Notes: generated by a model from the sequence alone, not told the origin. DNA of 39,157 nucleotides from Deltaproteobacteria bacterium (GCA_016208235.1 JACQYN010000101.1:1-39157); one strand, 5' to 3'; shown: positions 1 to 8,027, counted from the first letter of the stretch. Translations and numbers: made by a program.

Positions 1-165
1 AAGTTGCTGGTGATCCTGACCATCCCCCAGGGCCTGCCCCAGGATATGACCGCCAACCTCATGGGGCCTTTGCTCATCAACCTGGCCAACCGCCGGGGCA
101 AACAACTGGTCCTGGAAAGCTCCCCATACTCCCACAAGCACCCGGTTTTGCCGGCTAAAGCTTAA
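1..165 (+). CDS. fliW: Flagellar assembly factor FliW, C-terminal fragment
   Basis: Reading frame 1 is open from the window edge to a TAA stop and encodes 54 residues. The segment reads as the C-terminus of FliW: a hydrophobic strand ending in TIPQG, then DMTANLMGPLLIN, then NRRGKQLVLES and a tail of Tyr, Ser, His and Pro. FliW binds flagellin and antagonises the translational repressor CsrA, so the gene normally sits in a flagellar cluster, which must lie to the left of this window. The start and most of the protein are missing. The stop codon lies inside the first arm of an inverted repeat (163-339). The assignment rests on recognising the conserved C-terminal pattern only. Confidence 0.72.
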   Translation, partial: KLLVILTIPQGLPQDMTANLMGPLLINLANRRGKQLVLESSPYSHKHPVLPAKA

Positions 166-339
166 GACAGTTTTCAGTTTTCGGTTTTCGGTTTTCAGTA
201 AAAAATTTGAGCTGCCTGTAGGTAGTTGACCCTTTCCTCCACAAGCCATTCTCAGCATAAAAAAGCGGGCCCTATGGGCCCGCTCTGTTTTTTCAACCGA
301 AAACTGAAAACTAAAAACTAAAAACTGAAAACTGTCTTA
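163..339. repeat. Inverted repeat of CAGTTTT-type heptads around a terminator
   Basis: A perfect 19-bp inverted repeat (163-181 against 321-339) is built from degenerate 7-bp units of the type CAGTTTT/AAAACTG. Each arm continues with further copies of the unit (166-199 and 297-337). The outermost TAA of each arm is the stop codon of the convergent gene on that side (fliW and the FdhB-like gene). The GC-rich hairpin at 259-293 lies between the arms. Related unit tracts occur near 18199-18234 and 24671-24705. Confidence 0.7.
259..293. terminator. Bidirectional intrinsic terminator between fliW and the FdhB-like gene
   Basis: A perfect GC-rich stem (265-272 pairing with 276-283, loop TAT) is preceded by A259-A264 and followed by a T run at 288-293. 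It can therefore act in both directions between two convergent genes. Confidence 0.85.
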
Positions 340-1146
340 CATGGGCTTGGTTTCCAGGGTGGACTCATCCCCCAGGAACTTCCAGGGAGAAGGGCCGGAC
401 TCCAGGGACCCTATTTCATAGCCGAAGAGGTCCTTGACCAGGTCATTGCCCTTTTTGTAAAGCACCCGCAAGGGGATGTCCGCGGGGCAGTTTTCCTCGC
501 AGAGGCCGCAGTCGATGCAGCGTCCGGCCATGTGGATGGCCCGCACCAACTGAAAGATGGTGTCCGGGGGCACCAAACCGGTGCTCATCAGGTCCGGGTG
601 CTCCAGGGAGCACTCCTTGCAGAAGCACATGGGGCAGACGTCCCGGCAGCCGTAGCATTTGATGCACTTCTGGAAGTAGCCCAGCCACTCCTTAAAGGCC
701 TCTTCCTCGCCCAGGGCGTCTATCCGCGCCACCCGCTTGCTCTTGGCCACGGGCTGGCATTTTTCGCCGGAGTCGATGACCGAGGCCCAGGGCCCGGGGC
801 ATTCGCAATAGTCGGCCTGGTCCTGGGGGCAGGCTACGCCCACCAGCACCACCTTTTCCGGGTCCAATTGGCCCCACTTGTAGAGCTCATTTAAGCCCCG
901 CTCGTCGCAGCCCCGCACCTGGATGGCAAAAATCTCCTCCGGGTAGCGGGAAGCCACCTGCTGCAGCAGCTTGTCCAGAGGGTAGCGGGCGTCGCCGGGG
1001 GCGACAATGGCCTGGTCCACTTCCTCCAGGCGCTCCTTGGTAAAAAAGTGGGGCAAGGGGTGGCTGTCTTTCAGCATATAGCCGACGTATCCCGCGACTT
1101 TGCCTTCTTTCAACAGCTTCCGGACTTTTTCACGCAATTTATTCAT
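337..1146 (-). CDS. FdhB/FrhB-like double [4Fe-4S] electron-transfer protein of the HdrA-MvhD module
   Basis: This is a 269-residue protein with an N-terminal region resembling the beta subunits of F420 hydrogenase/formate dehydrogenase. It has scattered conserved Cys (C80, C106, C114, C116). Two ferredoxin-type motifs follow: C161/C164/C167/C171 and C210/C213/C216/C220. Additional Cys at 174, 176 and 179 directly follow the first motif. It has no signal peptide, so a cytoplasmic location is expected. The gene is the third of the minus-strand set hdrA-mvhD-this gene and ends at the terminator 259-293. By context it probably passes electrons between HdrA/MvhD and a partner oxidoreductase. The family role is known, but the partner is not visible here. 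It could also be described as a generic 4Fe-4S dicluster protein. Confidence 0.7.
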   Translation of the reverse strand: MNKLREKVRKLLKEGKVAGYVGYMLKDSHPLPHFFTKERLEEVDQAIVAPGDARYPLDKLLQQVASRYPEEIFAIQVRGCDERGLNELYKWGQLDPEKVVLVGVACPQDQADYCECPGPWASVIDSGEKCQPVAKSKRVARIDALGEEEAFKEWLGYFQKCIKCYGCRDVCPMCFCKECSLEHPDLMSTGLVPPDTIFQLVRAIHMAGRCIDCGLCEENCPADIPLRVLYKKGNDLVKDLFGYEIGSLESGPSPWKFLGDESTLETKPM

Positions 1147-1170
1147 AGGGAAATGTCCTTAATCTAGTCT

Positions 1171-1230
1171 GTAGGGGCCGAGTCTTTCGTGTCGGCCTAC
1201 GAAAGGGCGCACACACGGGTGCGCCCCTAC
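1171..1230. repeat. GTAGGGGC...GCCCCTAC palindromic repeat
   Basis: A 60-bp imperfect palindrome begins with GTAGGGGC and ends with GCCCCTAC. Similar elements are widespread intergenic repeats in bacteria, and a relative is at 11851-11909. Its right end overlaps the last codons of mvhD, and the CTA at 1227-1229 is the mvhD TAG stop on the minus strand. Confidence 0.7.
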
Positions 1231-1658
1231 GCCGCCCGGGCCGCCAGCTTCAGGCGGGAGGGGCCCAGTTTTATGATCTTTTCGGTGAAATTCCGCACCG
1301 TCTCCGCGAACTTGGGGCCTTCCGCGGCGGAGATCCACTCCAGGTGCAGCCTCCCCGGCTCACAGCCGGTGAACTTCAGGAGGTCCTGGAGGAAGCGCAT
1401 GCGCTTGATGGTCATGAAGTTGCCCCGGAGATAATGGCAGTCGCCGATATGGCAGCCGCCGATGAGCACGCCGTCGGCTCCCTTCTGGAAGGCCCGGAGC
1501 ACGTGATGGGGCGAGACCGTACCGGAGCACATGACCCGGATGACCCGGATATTGGGGGGGTACTGGAGGCGGCTGACGCCCGCCAGGTCGGCCCCGGCGT
1601 AAGTGCACCAGTTACAGAAAAACCCGATGATTTTCGGCTCGAAATTGGTATCGGACAT
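1227..1658 (-). CDS. mvhD: MvhD/FlpD-type [2Fe-2S] electron-transfer subunit
   Basis: This 143-residue protein starts at the ATG at 1658, which is preceded by a purine-rich Shine-Dalgarno (GAGAAGG). A longer in-frame reading to 1748 would begin inside a repeat and is unlikely. The family hallmark Cys residues are present: FFCNWC (C15, C18), C44 in the CSGTVSP segment, and C69 and C74 in GGCHIGDCHY. MvhD carries a [2Fe-2S] cluster and passes electrons from a hydrogenase or dehydrogenase to HdrA. The gene lies 96 bp downstream of hdrA and separately from an HdrB/HdrC pair, neither of which is in the window. The first Cys, which is Sec in some relatives, is Cys here. Confidence 0.88.
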   Translation of the reverse strand: MSDTNFEPKIIGFFCNWCTYAGADLAGVSRLQYPPNIRVIRVMCSGTVSPHHVLRAFQKGADGVLIGGCHIGDCHYLRGNFMTIKRMRFLQDLLKFTGCEPGRLHLEWISAAEGPKFAETVRNFTEKIIKLGPSRLKLAARAA

Positions 1659-1690
1659 ATGGAAACCTTCTCTCTTTAATTTGCTTTTGA

Positions 1691-1751
1691 TCTTTGCGCC
1701 TTTGCGTCTTGGCGTGAGGTTTATCACCACAAGACGCAAAGGTCGCAAAGG
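1691..1751. repeat. TTTGCGTCTT-type inverted repeat between hdrA and mvhD
   Basis: The arms CTTTGCGCCTTTGCGTCTTG and its near reverse complement face each other across a short TGAGGTTTATCACC-like centre. A second copy lies at 23722-23793, after the giant activase gene. The repeat occupies nearly the whole hdrA-mvhD spacer and could form a transcript hairpin between the two cistrons. Confidence 0.75.
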
Positions 1752-1754
1752 TTA

Positions 1755-4700
1755 TCAGCCCGCGGCCTCTTCCATGGCTTCCAGTTCTGCCAGAGCCTCG
1801 TCCACCTGGGTGTAGATCTGCTTGTGGCTGAACCCGAAGAGGGTGATGCACTCCGAAGGACAGTTGGCCGCGCAGGTGCCGCAGCCTTTGCACAGGGCCT
1901 GGTTGACTTCGCAGACGTCTTCCCGCTCCTTGTAGCTGATGGCCCCGAAGGGACAGACCCCCACGCAGGCCTGGCAGCCGGAACACGCCGCGGCGTCGAT
2001 CTGGGCCACCACGCCCCCGGCCCGGATGGCATCCTGGGCCAGGACCACCGAGGCCCGGGCTACCGCGGCCTTGGCCTGGGCGATGGATTCATCCATGGGT
2101 TTGGGGTAGTGGGCCAGACCGGCGACGAAGACGCCGTCGGTGGCGAAGTCCACGGGGCGCAGCTTCATGTGCGCCTCCAGGAAGAAGCCGTCGTTGGTCA
2201 AGGGCACCTTGTACAACTGGGCCAGCTTCTCCTGGTCCTTGACGATGATGGCCGAGGCCAGGGTCAACACTTCCGGGTGCAGGTGTACGAGAATGCCCAG
2301 GATGTGGTCCCGGACCGTCACCGTGAGTTCACCCTTGGCGTTCTGCTCCACCTTCGGCTTATCTTCCAGGTTGTAGCGGATAAAGATGACCCCTTTTTCC
2401 CGGGCTTCCTTGTAGAGATTCTCCCGGAGCCCGTAGGTGCGCAGATCCCGGTAGAGGACGTAAACGTCCATGTCGGGGTTGATCTCTTTGAGCTGGAGAG
2501 CGCTCTCCACGGAGTGGGTACAGCAGACCCGGCTGCAATAGGGGCGCTCAGGCTCCCGGGAGCCCACGCACTGGATGAACGCGGCGCACTTGGCCCCGGT
2601 GATCATGGGGTTCTTTTCCCGTAAGGCCTGATCCATCTCCAGGGAGAGCAAGACCCTCGGGTTATCCTTGTAAAGGTATTCCTTGGGCTTGAAGGAATGG
2701 CCGCCCATGGCGATGATGGTCGTGCCGTGCTCCACCACGGAATCCCGGCCTTGGGTGGTGACGGTGCTCTTGAAGTTGCCCACAAACCCCTCGACGTTGG
2801 TGACCTCCGAGTTGAGGCGCACTTCAATCTGGGGGTGGTTGTTCACCCGTTTAATCAGGTCATCCACATAGGGCTGCACCGCTTCGCCGTTCCAGGTGCT
2901 GTTGAGTTTAAGGGCATGGCCGCCCAGGAAATCCTTCTTTTCCACCAGGTCCACTTTATAGCCCTGGCCGGCCAATCCCATCGCGGCCTCCATGCCGGCC
3001 GCGCCGCCGCCGATGACCAGACCGGCCTTGGTGACGGGCAGGTCGAATTCCTGCAAGGGCGGCTGCAAGGCCGCGGTGGCGACGGCCATGCGGACCTGAT
3101 CTTTGGCCCGCCGGGTGGCCGCCGCCGGCACGTTTGCATGTACCCAGGAGCCCTGGTCCCGGATGTTGGCCATCTGGAAGAGGTACTTATTCAGACCGGC
3201 TTCCTTGATGGTCTCCTGGAAGGTGGGTTCATGGGTGCGGGGAGTGCAGGAAGCCACCACCACCCGGTTTAATTTGTGTTCCCGGATGCGCTCCTTGATG
3301 AGTCCCTGGGTATCCTGGGAACAGGCAAAGAGGCTGTTCTCCACGTGCTCCACGTAAGGCAGCGTCTTGGCGTAATCTCGGACCGCCTCCACGTCCACGA
3401 CGCTGGCGATATTGATGCCGCAGTGGCAGACGAAGACGCCGATGCGGGGAACTTCCTGGGAAACGTCCCGTTCTTCAAATACGGGCTTTTTCTTGGCCAG
3501 GGAAAACCGCGCGGGGCTCAAGAGCTCACTGGACGCCGCGGCCGCGGCCGAAGCCTCCATGACCGACTGGGGGATGTCCTTGGGGCCCTGGAACGCGCCG
3601 CACACGTAGACGCCCGGCCGGCTGGTGGACACGGGCGTGAAGGACGAGGTCTCGGCAAACTTGTTGGCGTTCACCTCCACGCCCAGGGTCTTGGCCAGTT
3701 CCAATACCTGGGGGGACACCTCGAAGCCGTTGGACAGGATCAGCATGTCGAAGATCTCGGTCTTCAAGGTGCCGTCTTCCATCAAATAGCGGATGGCCAC
3801 GTCGTCAGTGCCCGGCACCGGGTCAATGGTGTGGATCCGGGAGCGGATGAAGCGAACGCCGAATTCGTCCCGGGCCCGCCAGTAATACTTCTCGAACTCC
3901 TTGCCGTGGGTGCGGATATCCATGTAAAAGATGGCGGCATCCAGGGGCTCTTTGCTGTGCTCCTTGGCGATGATCGCCTCTTTGATGGCATACATGCAGC
4001 ACACCGCGGAACAATGGCTGTTGTCGCAGTGGTTCAAGTCCCGGGAACCGACGCACTGGAGCCAGGCGATGCGGGTAGGCTCCTTGTGGTCCGAGGGCCT
4101 GACCATATGGCCCGAAAAGGGCCCGGCCGCGGCCAGGATGCGCTCAAACTCCAGGCCGGTGATCACGTTGGGGAAATTGGCGTAATGGTAAGCGCTGTAT
4201 TTGGTGGGGTCATAGGGCCGGAACCCGGCGGCCAGGATGACCGCGCCGACGGCAATGTCCTTGTCCTCGTCCACCTGGGAGAAATCCACCGCGCCGGTGG
4301 GGCAAAACTTTTCACAGGCCTTGCATTTGCCGCCTTTTTTGAAAAAGAGACAGGTCTCTTTATCGATGGCAAACTTGGGGGGGATGGCCTGGGCGTAATC
4401 CAGGTAAACCGCCTTGCGTTTGGCCAGGCCCAGGTTGTATTCATCGGGCACTTTCTTGGGGCACTTCTCCGCGCACAGCCCGCAGGCGATGCACTTGGCC
4501 ATGTCGATATAGCGCGCCCGTTGGCGCACCTTGACCGAGAAATTCCCCGGCTCGCCGCTGATACCGATTACCTGCGCCGGAGCCAGAATCTCAATGTTAA
4601 TGTGCCGGCCGACCTCGACCAGCTTGGGTGAGATAATTCACATGGCGCAGTCATTGGTGGGGAAGGTTTTGTCCAACTGGGACATCACCCCGCCAATGCC

Positions 4701-4832
4701 TGCCTTGGCTTCCACAAGGTGAACGAAATATCCGGCATTGGCCAGATCCAACGCGGCCTGCATCCCGGCGATGCCGCCGCCCACCACCATTACCGCGCCT
4801 ACCGGTGTACTTCCCTGCTTCTGCGGAGTCAT
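1755..4832 (-). CDS. hdrA: HdrA-like flavin/Fe-S electron-bifurcating subunit, selenoprotein (Sec65), duplicated architecture
   Basis: The frame gives 1025 residues if the TGA at 4638-4640 is read as selenocysteine. The chosen start is the ATG at 4832, with AGGTGA five bases upstream; a GTG at 4841 is also in frame. An FAD-binding GGGIAG lies at residues 18-23. Residues 57-65 read FPTNDCAMU, followed by the family segment PKLVEVGRH, so the UGA sits exactly where HdrA has Cys or Sec. Ferredoxin Cys follow at 114/117/120/124 and at 161/170/173/177, then a CVGSRD...CSAVCCM block. After that comes a second HdrA unit: [20 protein letters not shown], a second FAD site near residue 605 and another CVGSRE...YCSRVCC. 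A C-terminal pair of ferredoxin motifs closes the protein. Length is well above the usual ~650 residues because of this duplication. HdrA bifurcates electrons between ferredoxin and a disulfide or other acceptor in the cytoplasm. The substrate-side HdrBC are not adjacent. Confidence 0.9.
4604..4623 (-). promoter_or_regulatory. Candidate bacterial SECIS hairpin for hdrA Sec65
   Basis: On the minus strand, 14 nt after the UGA at 4638-4640, an eight-base-pair stem can form: GCTGGTCG against CGGCCGGC, including two G-U pairs. It closes an AGGT loop. The loop guanines lie about 24-25 nt after the UGA, within the spacing known for SelB-recognised bSECIS elements. The pairing is seen in the sequence; SelB recognition is inferred. 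Confidence 0.68.
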
Positions 4833-4865
4833 AAAGCTCACCTATAATTCTGAGTTTATATACAT

Positions 4866-4894
4866 AATTTATCTAAGAATTGTGATAAATTCAA
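4866..4894 (-). promoter_or_regulatory. Possible sigma70-type promoter of hdrA
   Basis: On the minus strand, TTGAAT (4889-4894) and TAAATT (4866-4871) are separated by 17 bp. They lie about 35 bp upstream of the hdrA start in an AT-rich stretch. Both boxes are imperfect. The same stretch carries an AATTTATC/GATAAATT inverted repeat. Confidence 0.4.
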
Positions 4895-4897
4895 CAA
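4880..4897. promoter_or_regulatory. Rex-like operator overlapping the hdrA -35 region
   Basis: The 18-bp sequence TTGTGATAAATTCAACAA resembles the Rex consensus (TTGTGAA-N4-TTCACAA), with one half-site intact and the other degenerate. Rex senses NADH/NAD+ and represses energy-metabolism operons in sulfate reducers, so control of hdrA would be sensible. The rest of the 4833-5110 spacer shows nothing else recognisable. Confidence 0.35.
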
Positions 4898-5119
4898 ATT
4901 TGCCGTGGCTTCTTCCCTAAGCTTCTTTAGGGATTAAATTAGATTTATAGAACGATGTAGTTTTCCCAGTCAAGAAAAATTCAGGATTTTTTCAGGGATT
5001 AAACGCCCTCTGCGGTGGGAGAGGAACTTGCTCCAAATTTTCGCCAATTCCCGGATTTTCGGGAGGCCGGAATTCTGCCCGTTGCATATGGTTTTTTTCC
5101 AGGTTCCAGATAAATTAAA

Positions 5120-5147
5120 TTGACATTCCCGCTTGTGGGCATATATT
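5120..5147 (+). promoter_or_regulatory. Sigma70-type promoter of the small secreted protein gene
   Basis: A perfect TTGACA (5120-5125) is followed after 16 bp by TATATT (5142-5147), or after 18 bp by TATTAT. It predicts a 5' leader of roughly 90 nt before the gene at 5245. Confidence 0.72.
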
Positions 5148-5244
5148 ATAGCCGTGAAAGGAGTTTAGCGGCTTTTTCTCGTTTACTCCACTGGGGGGGG
5201 AGGAAAGCCGGGTATCAACCTTAGCATAGAGGAGGAAGGAGAGT

Positions 5245-5580
5245 ATGCGTTCAAAAGTGTTGGTAGGGTTGATTGTGGCTTTGGTGGCCGTGGGTTTAGT
5301 CGCGGGCTTCGCCATGGCGCAAGCAAAAGGCGGCGCCAAGTTGCTCTGCGTCTCCAAAAAGGAGCTCAAAGGGGAAGAGACCGTAGCCTCCTGCTTGGCC
5401 AAAGGTGAGCGGTTCGCCATTGTGGATCCCTATGGCATCGTTCGCATTCTGACCCCTGAGGAAATCGAGCTGACCAAGGCCTTCAACCCCAAGGCTTTCG
5501 AGACTCGGGCTTTCGGCATGAAATATCAGAAGTTAGCGCCCCCGCTAGTACCTCTGCCGGTCAGCCCGGAAGTCCAGTAG
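5245..5580 (+). CDS. Small secreted protein of unknown function
   Basis: This 111-residue protein begins after a strong GGAGGAAGGAGAG ribosome-binding site. Residues 1-26 are a classical Sec signal peptide: Arg/Lys N-region, a Val/Leu/Ala core and an AMA cleavage site before Gln. The mature part of about 85 residues has two Cys (in LLCVSKK and ASCLAKG) that could form a disulfide. A segment reading FAIVDPYGIVRILTPEEI and a Pro-rich C-terminus follow. I do not recognise the family. A strong promoter, a very strong RBS and a perfect terminator suggest a highly expressed single-gene unit. Confidence 0.75.
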   Translation: MRSKVLVGLIVALVAVGLVAGFAMAQAKGGAKLLCVSKKELKGEETVASCLAKGERFAIVDPYGIVRILTPEEIELTKAFNPKAFETRAFGMKYQKLAPPLVPLPVSPEVQ

Positions 5581-5639
5581 CCGGTCTTTCCCAGAAGGGG
5601 AACCCCGGGGCAGGGAAACCTGCTTCATCAAGTTAGACG

Positions 5640-5669
5640 AGCCCTCAAAGCTTGCTTTGAGGGCTTTTT
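5640..5669 (+). terminator. Intrinsic terminator after the small secreted protein gene
   Basis: A perfect 11-bp stem (5641-5651 with 5654-5664, TT loop) is followed by five T residues. It lies between the small secreted protein gene and sufC. Confidence 0.85.
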
Positions 5670-5684
5670 ATTCTCAGGAGCTTT

Positions 5685-6410
5685 ATGTTAGAGATAGAAG
5701 ACCTCTGGGTGAGCATTGACGGCAAAGAGGTGCTCAAGGGCATCAATCTGGTCATTCCCCAGGGAGAGACCCACATCCTCTTCGGCAAAAACGGCTCGGG
5801 CAAATCCACCCTGCTCATGGCCATCATGGGATTTTCCCGATATCAGGTGCGCCAGGGGCGCATCCGCTTTCTGGGCCGGGATATCACCCAACTCCCCACC
5901 TTTGAACGGGCCCGCCTGGGTCTGGGACTTTCTTTCCAGCGTCCCCCCACCATCCGGGGGGTCAAGACCGGGGATATTCTGGCGGCCTGCGCCGGGGGCA
6001 AAGTCTCTTACCAGGCCCTGGCCGCGGCCTATGATTTCACCGGCTTTCTGGACCGGGAGGTCAATTACGGCTTCTCCGGCGGGGAGATCAAGCGCTCCGA
6101 ACTCCTGCAACTCCTGGCCCAGGACCCCAAGATGGTGCTCCTGGATGAGCCGGAATCCGGGGTGGACCTGGAGAACCTGCAGGTGGTGGGGGAGATCATC
6201 GGCCGCCTGCTGCAGAAAGACCGGCGGCATCAGCGCCGGGACAAATCCGGGCTGATCATCACCCATACCGGCTTCATCATGGACTACATCAACGCGGACA
6301 CGGGCTATATCCTGCTGAACGGCCGCATCCTCTGCTCCGGCAACCCCCGGGATATTCTTCAGGACATCAAAAAGTTCGGCTACGAGGAGTGCATCAAATG
6401 TCGGAGGTAA
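5685..6410 (+). CDS. sufC: SufC-type Fe-S assembly ATPase
   Basis: This 241-residue ABC ATPase carries Walker A GKNGSGKST (34-42), Q-loop SFQRPP, signature FSGGEIKRSEL (130-140) and Walker B MVLLDEPES (150-158). The FSGGE-x-KR-x-E form of the signature is characteristic of SufC rather than of transport ATPases. SufC drives conformational change of the SufB scaffold during cytoplasmic Fe-S cluster assembly. The ATG at 5685 follows AGGAG at 5676-5680. Its end overlaps sufB by 13 nt, so the two are translationally coupled. No sufS, sufU or sufE is adjacent, which fits the minimal two-component SufCB/SmsCB type known from archaea and anaerobes. Confidence 0.92.
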   Translation: MLEIEDLWVSIDGKEVLKGINLVIPQGETHILFGKNGSGKSTLLMAIMGFSRYQVRQGRIRFLGRDITQLPTFERARLGLGLSFQRPPTIRGVKTGDILAACAGGKVSYQALAAAYDFTGFLDREVNYGFSGGEIKRSELLQLLAQDPKMVLLDEPESGVDLENLQVVGEIIGRLLQKDRRHQRRDKSGLIITHTGFIMDYINADTGYILLNGRILCSGNPRDILQDIKKFGYEECIKCRR

Positions 6411-7609
6411 AAGAGCGGGCGGAAAAGAGTCGGGACAAAAAGGCCGCGTTCGGGACTGACTTGGAACTTACAGACTTCTCCCGCGAGGGGGGAAAGTGGG
6501 AATACGATGCGGATTACGGCCGGTTTGCTCCGGAAGAGCGGCGCCATCTACTCCGGGCCGGCATCGAACTCACCGACGTGGAACACGCGGGCACCTTCCT
6601 CCAGGCCGACACCGCGGTGGTCCACTGCCAGGCCAACCAGCCGGGGGTGGAGGTACTGCCCATCACCGAAGCCCTTAAACGCCACGATTGGGTGGCCGAC
6701 CACCTCTGGCGCTTGGTGGCGGTGGACGCAGACAAATACACCGCCCGGACCGAACTGGAATTGGACAACGGTTATTTCATCCGGGCCCTCCCCGGGGTGC
6801 GGATTGAGCAGCCGGTGGAATCCTGTCTCTACTTGCGCACCGACCGTTTTGCCCAGCACGTCCACAACCTGGTGGTGGTGGAGCCGGGCGCTAAGCTGCA
6901 TATCATCACCGGTTGCACTGCCCATCCCCGGGTGAACTCCGGCCTCCACGTGGGCGTGTCCGAATTCTATGTGCGGGCCGGGGGGCAGCTTACCTTTACC
7001 ATGATCCACAACTGGGCGGAGGACATCCATGTGCGGCCCCGCACCGGGGTAAGAGTGGAAGAGGGGGGGCAGTTCATTTCCAACTACATCCTGCTCCGGC
7101 CCGTGAAAACCGTGCAGATGTACCCCACGGTGACCCTCACGGGACCCGGCGCAGTGGCCAGCCTCAACTCCATCGTCATTGCCCATCCCGGCTCGGAGAT
7201 CGATGTGGGCGGCCGGGTCATCCTCCAGGCCCCCCACACCCGCGCGGAGATCGTCGCCCGCACCATCACCACCGGGGGCGCGTCCATCAGCCGGGGCCAC
7301 CTGGTGGGCCTGGAGCCGGACATCAAGGCCCACCTGGAGTGCCGGGGACTGATCCTGGCCCCCACCGGCCATATCTACGCGGTGCCCGAACTGGAAGGGC
7401 GGGTGGCTGGAGTGGACATGTCCCACGAGGCCGCGGTGGGGCGCATCGCCGCCGAGGAGATTGAATATCTCATGGCCCGGGGCCTGGACGAAGAAGAGGC
7501 GGTGTCCACCATCGTCCGAGGTTTCCTCCGGGTGAAGATCGAGGGCCTGCCCCCGGCCCTGGAGGAAGAAATCGAACAGGCCATCCGGGAGACCGGCAAG
7601 GGTATGTAA
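6398..7609 (+). CDS. sufB: SufB/SufD-family Fe-S cluster scaffold
   Basis: This 403-residue protein starts at the ATG at 6398, inside the end of sufC and eight bases after GAGGAG. A GTG at 6389 is the alternative. The long beta-helix core typical of SufB/D is visible: repeated Gly/Val/Ile strands such as the HNLVVVEPGAKLHIITGC and SNYILLRP segments. The C-terminal helical block has YAVPELEGRVAGVDMSHEAAVG. The conserved scaffold Cys is C315 in HLECRGLIL. At about 400 residues it is shorter than classical SufB (~480-495). With SufC it would form a minimal SufB2C2-like scaffold. The sulfur donor is not encoded nearby. Confidence 0.9.
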   Translation: MSEVKERAEKSRDKKAAFGTDLELTDFSREGGKWEYDADYGRFAPEERRHLLRAGIELTDVEHAGTFLQADTAVVHCQANQPGVEVLPITEALKRHDWVADHLWRLVAVDADKYTARTELELDNGYFIRALPGVRIEQPVESCLYLRTDRFAQHVHNLVVVEPGAKLHIITGCTAHPRVNSGLHVGVSEFYVRAGGQLTFTMIHNWAEDIHVRPRTGVRVEEGGQFISNYILLRPVKTVQMYPTVTLTGPGAVASLNSIVIAHPGSEIDVGGRVILQAPHTRAEIVARTITTGGASISRGHLVGLEPDIKAHLECRGLILAPTGHIYAVPELEGRVAGVDMSHEAAVGRIAAEEIEYLMARGLDEEEAVSTIVRGFLRVKIEGLPPALEEEIEQAIRETGKGM

Positions 7610-7760
7610 GGGAGTAAAATGGGGGGAGGGCCAGGGATATTTTAAAGAAGGTAAAAGGGGAGGAGGGAAAAGGGAAATAGTTTTGGTTACTTAATTTAGC
7701 TCCCCATTTTTATCTTCTCTTTCTTTGCCCCTTTCCCTTTTCCTCTTTTCCCCCAGACTT
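7610..7760. repeat. Purine/pyrimidine-rich inverted repeat after sufB
   Basis: A purine-only stretch (about 7650-7677, with units such as AAAAGGGGAGGAGGG) faces a pyrimidine-only stretch (about 7726-7755, CCCTTTTCCTCTTTTCCCCC). The two can fold into a long imperfect hairpin that may terminate suf transcription. From here to 8027 I see no convincing gene, only weak ORFs on both strands. Confidence 0.5.
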
Positions 7761-8027
7761 TAGGTTTTGTGTCAAAATATCCAACAGCCCTTTTTCGCCC
7801 CGGGCAACAAGGGCGGATCGGGAAGGGCCGCGGCCTTTTCCTGAAACCGGCGCAAGTTCTGGAAAATCCCAGTCATGCGAGACTGCAATTCCCCTTGGGG
7901 GAAGCCTTGGGCCACAAAATATGTCGGCAGCTTCGTCAAAAAACCGTCGCGAATCCTCAATAGCCCCGCGCCCCAGGGCCCAGAGGGAAAAAATGAATCA
8001 TCATGAGATGTGAAACTTCTTCGTCTA

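Noticed and set aside
1659-1748. N-terminal extension of MvhD to a start at 1748
   Set aside because: The extra 30 residues are encoded by the intergenic repeat; the ATG at 1658 has a ribosome-binding site and gives the normal length.
3276-4631. Long open frame (451 codons) on the plus strand opposite hdrA
   Set aside because: It is an antisense shadow of the GC-rich hdrA frame; it has no ribosome-binding site and no recognisable domain, while the opposite frame is unmistakable HdrA.
4638-4640. Alternative that the hdrA TGA is a nonsense mutation
   Set aside because: The flanking sequence is perfectly conserved, the codon sits at the known Cys/Sec position, a hairpin follows, and a second gene in the window shows the same features.
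7772-7960. Possible 62-codon minus-strand gene, and a 64-codon plus-strand one in the same place
   Set aside because: Neither has a ribosome-binding site or recognisable sequence; they mirror one another in a gene-poor interval, so at most a remnant.
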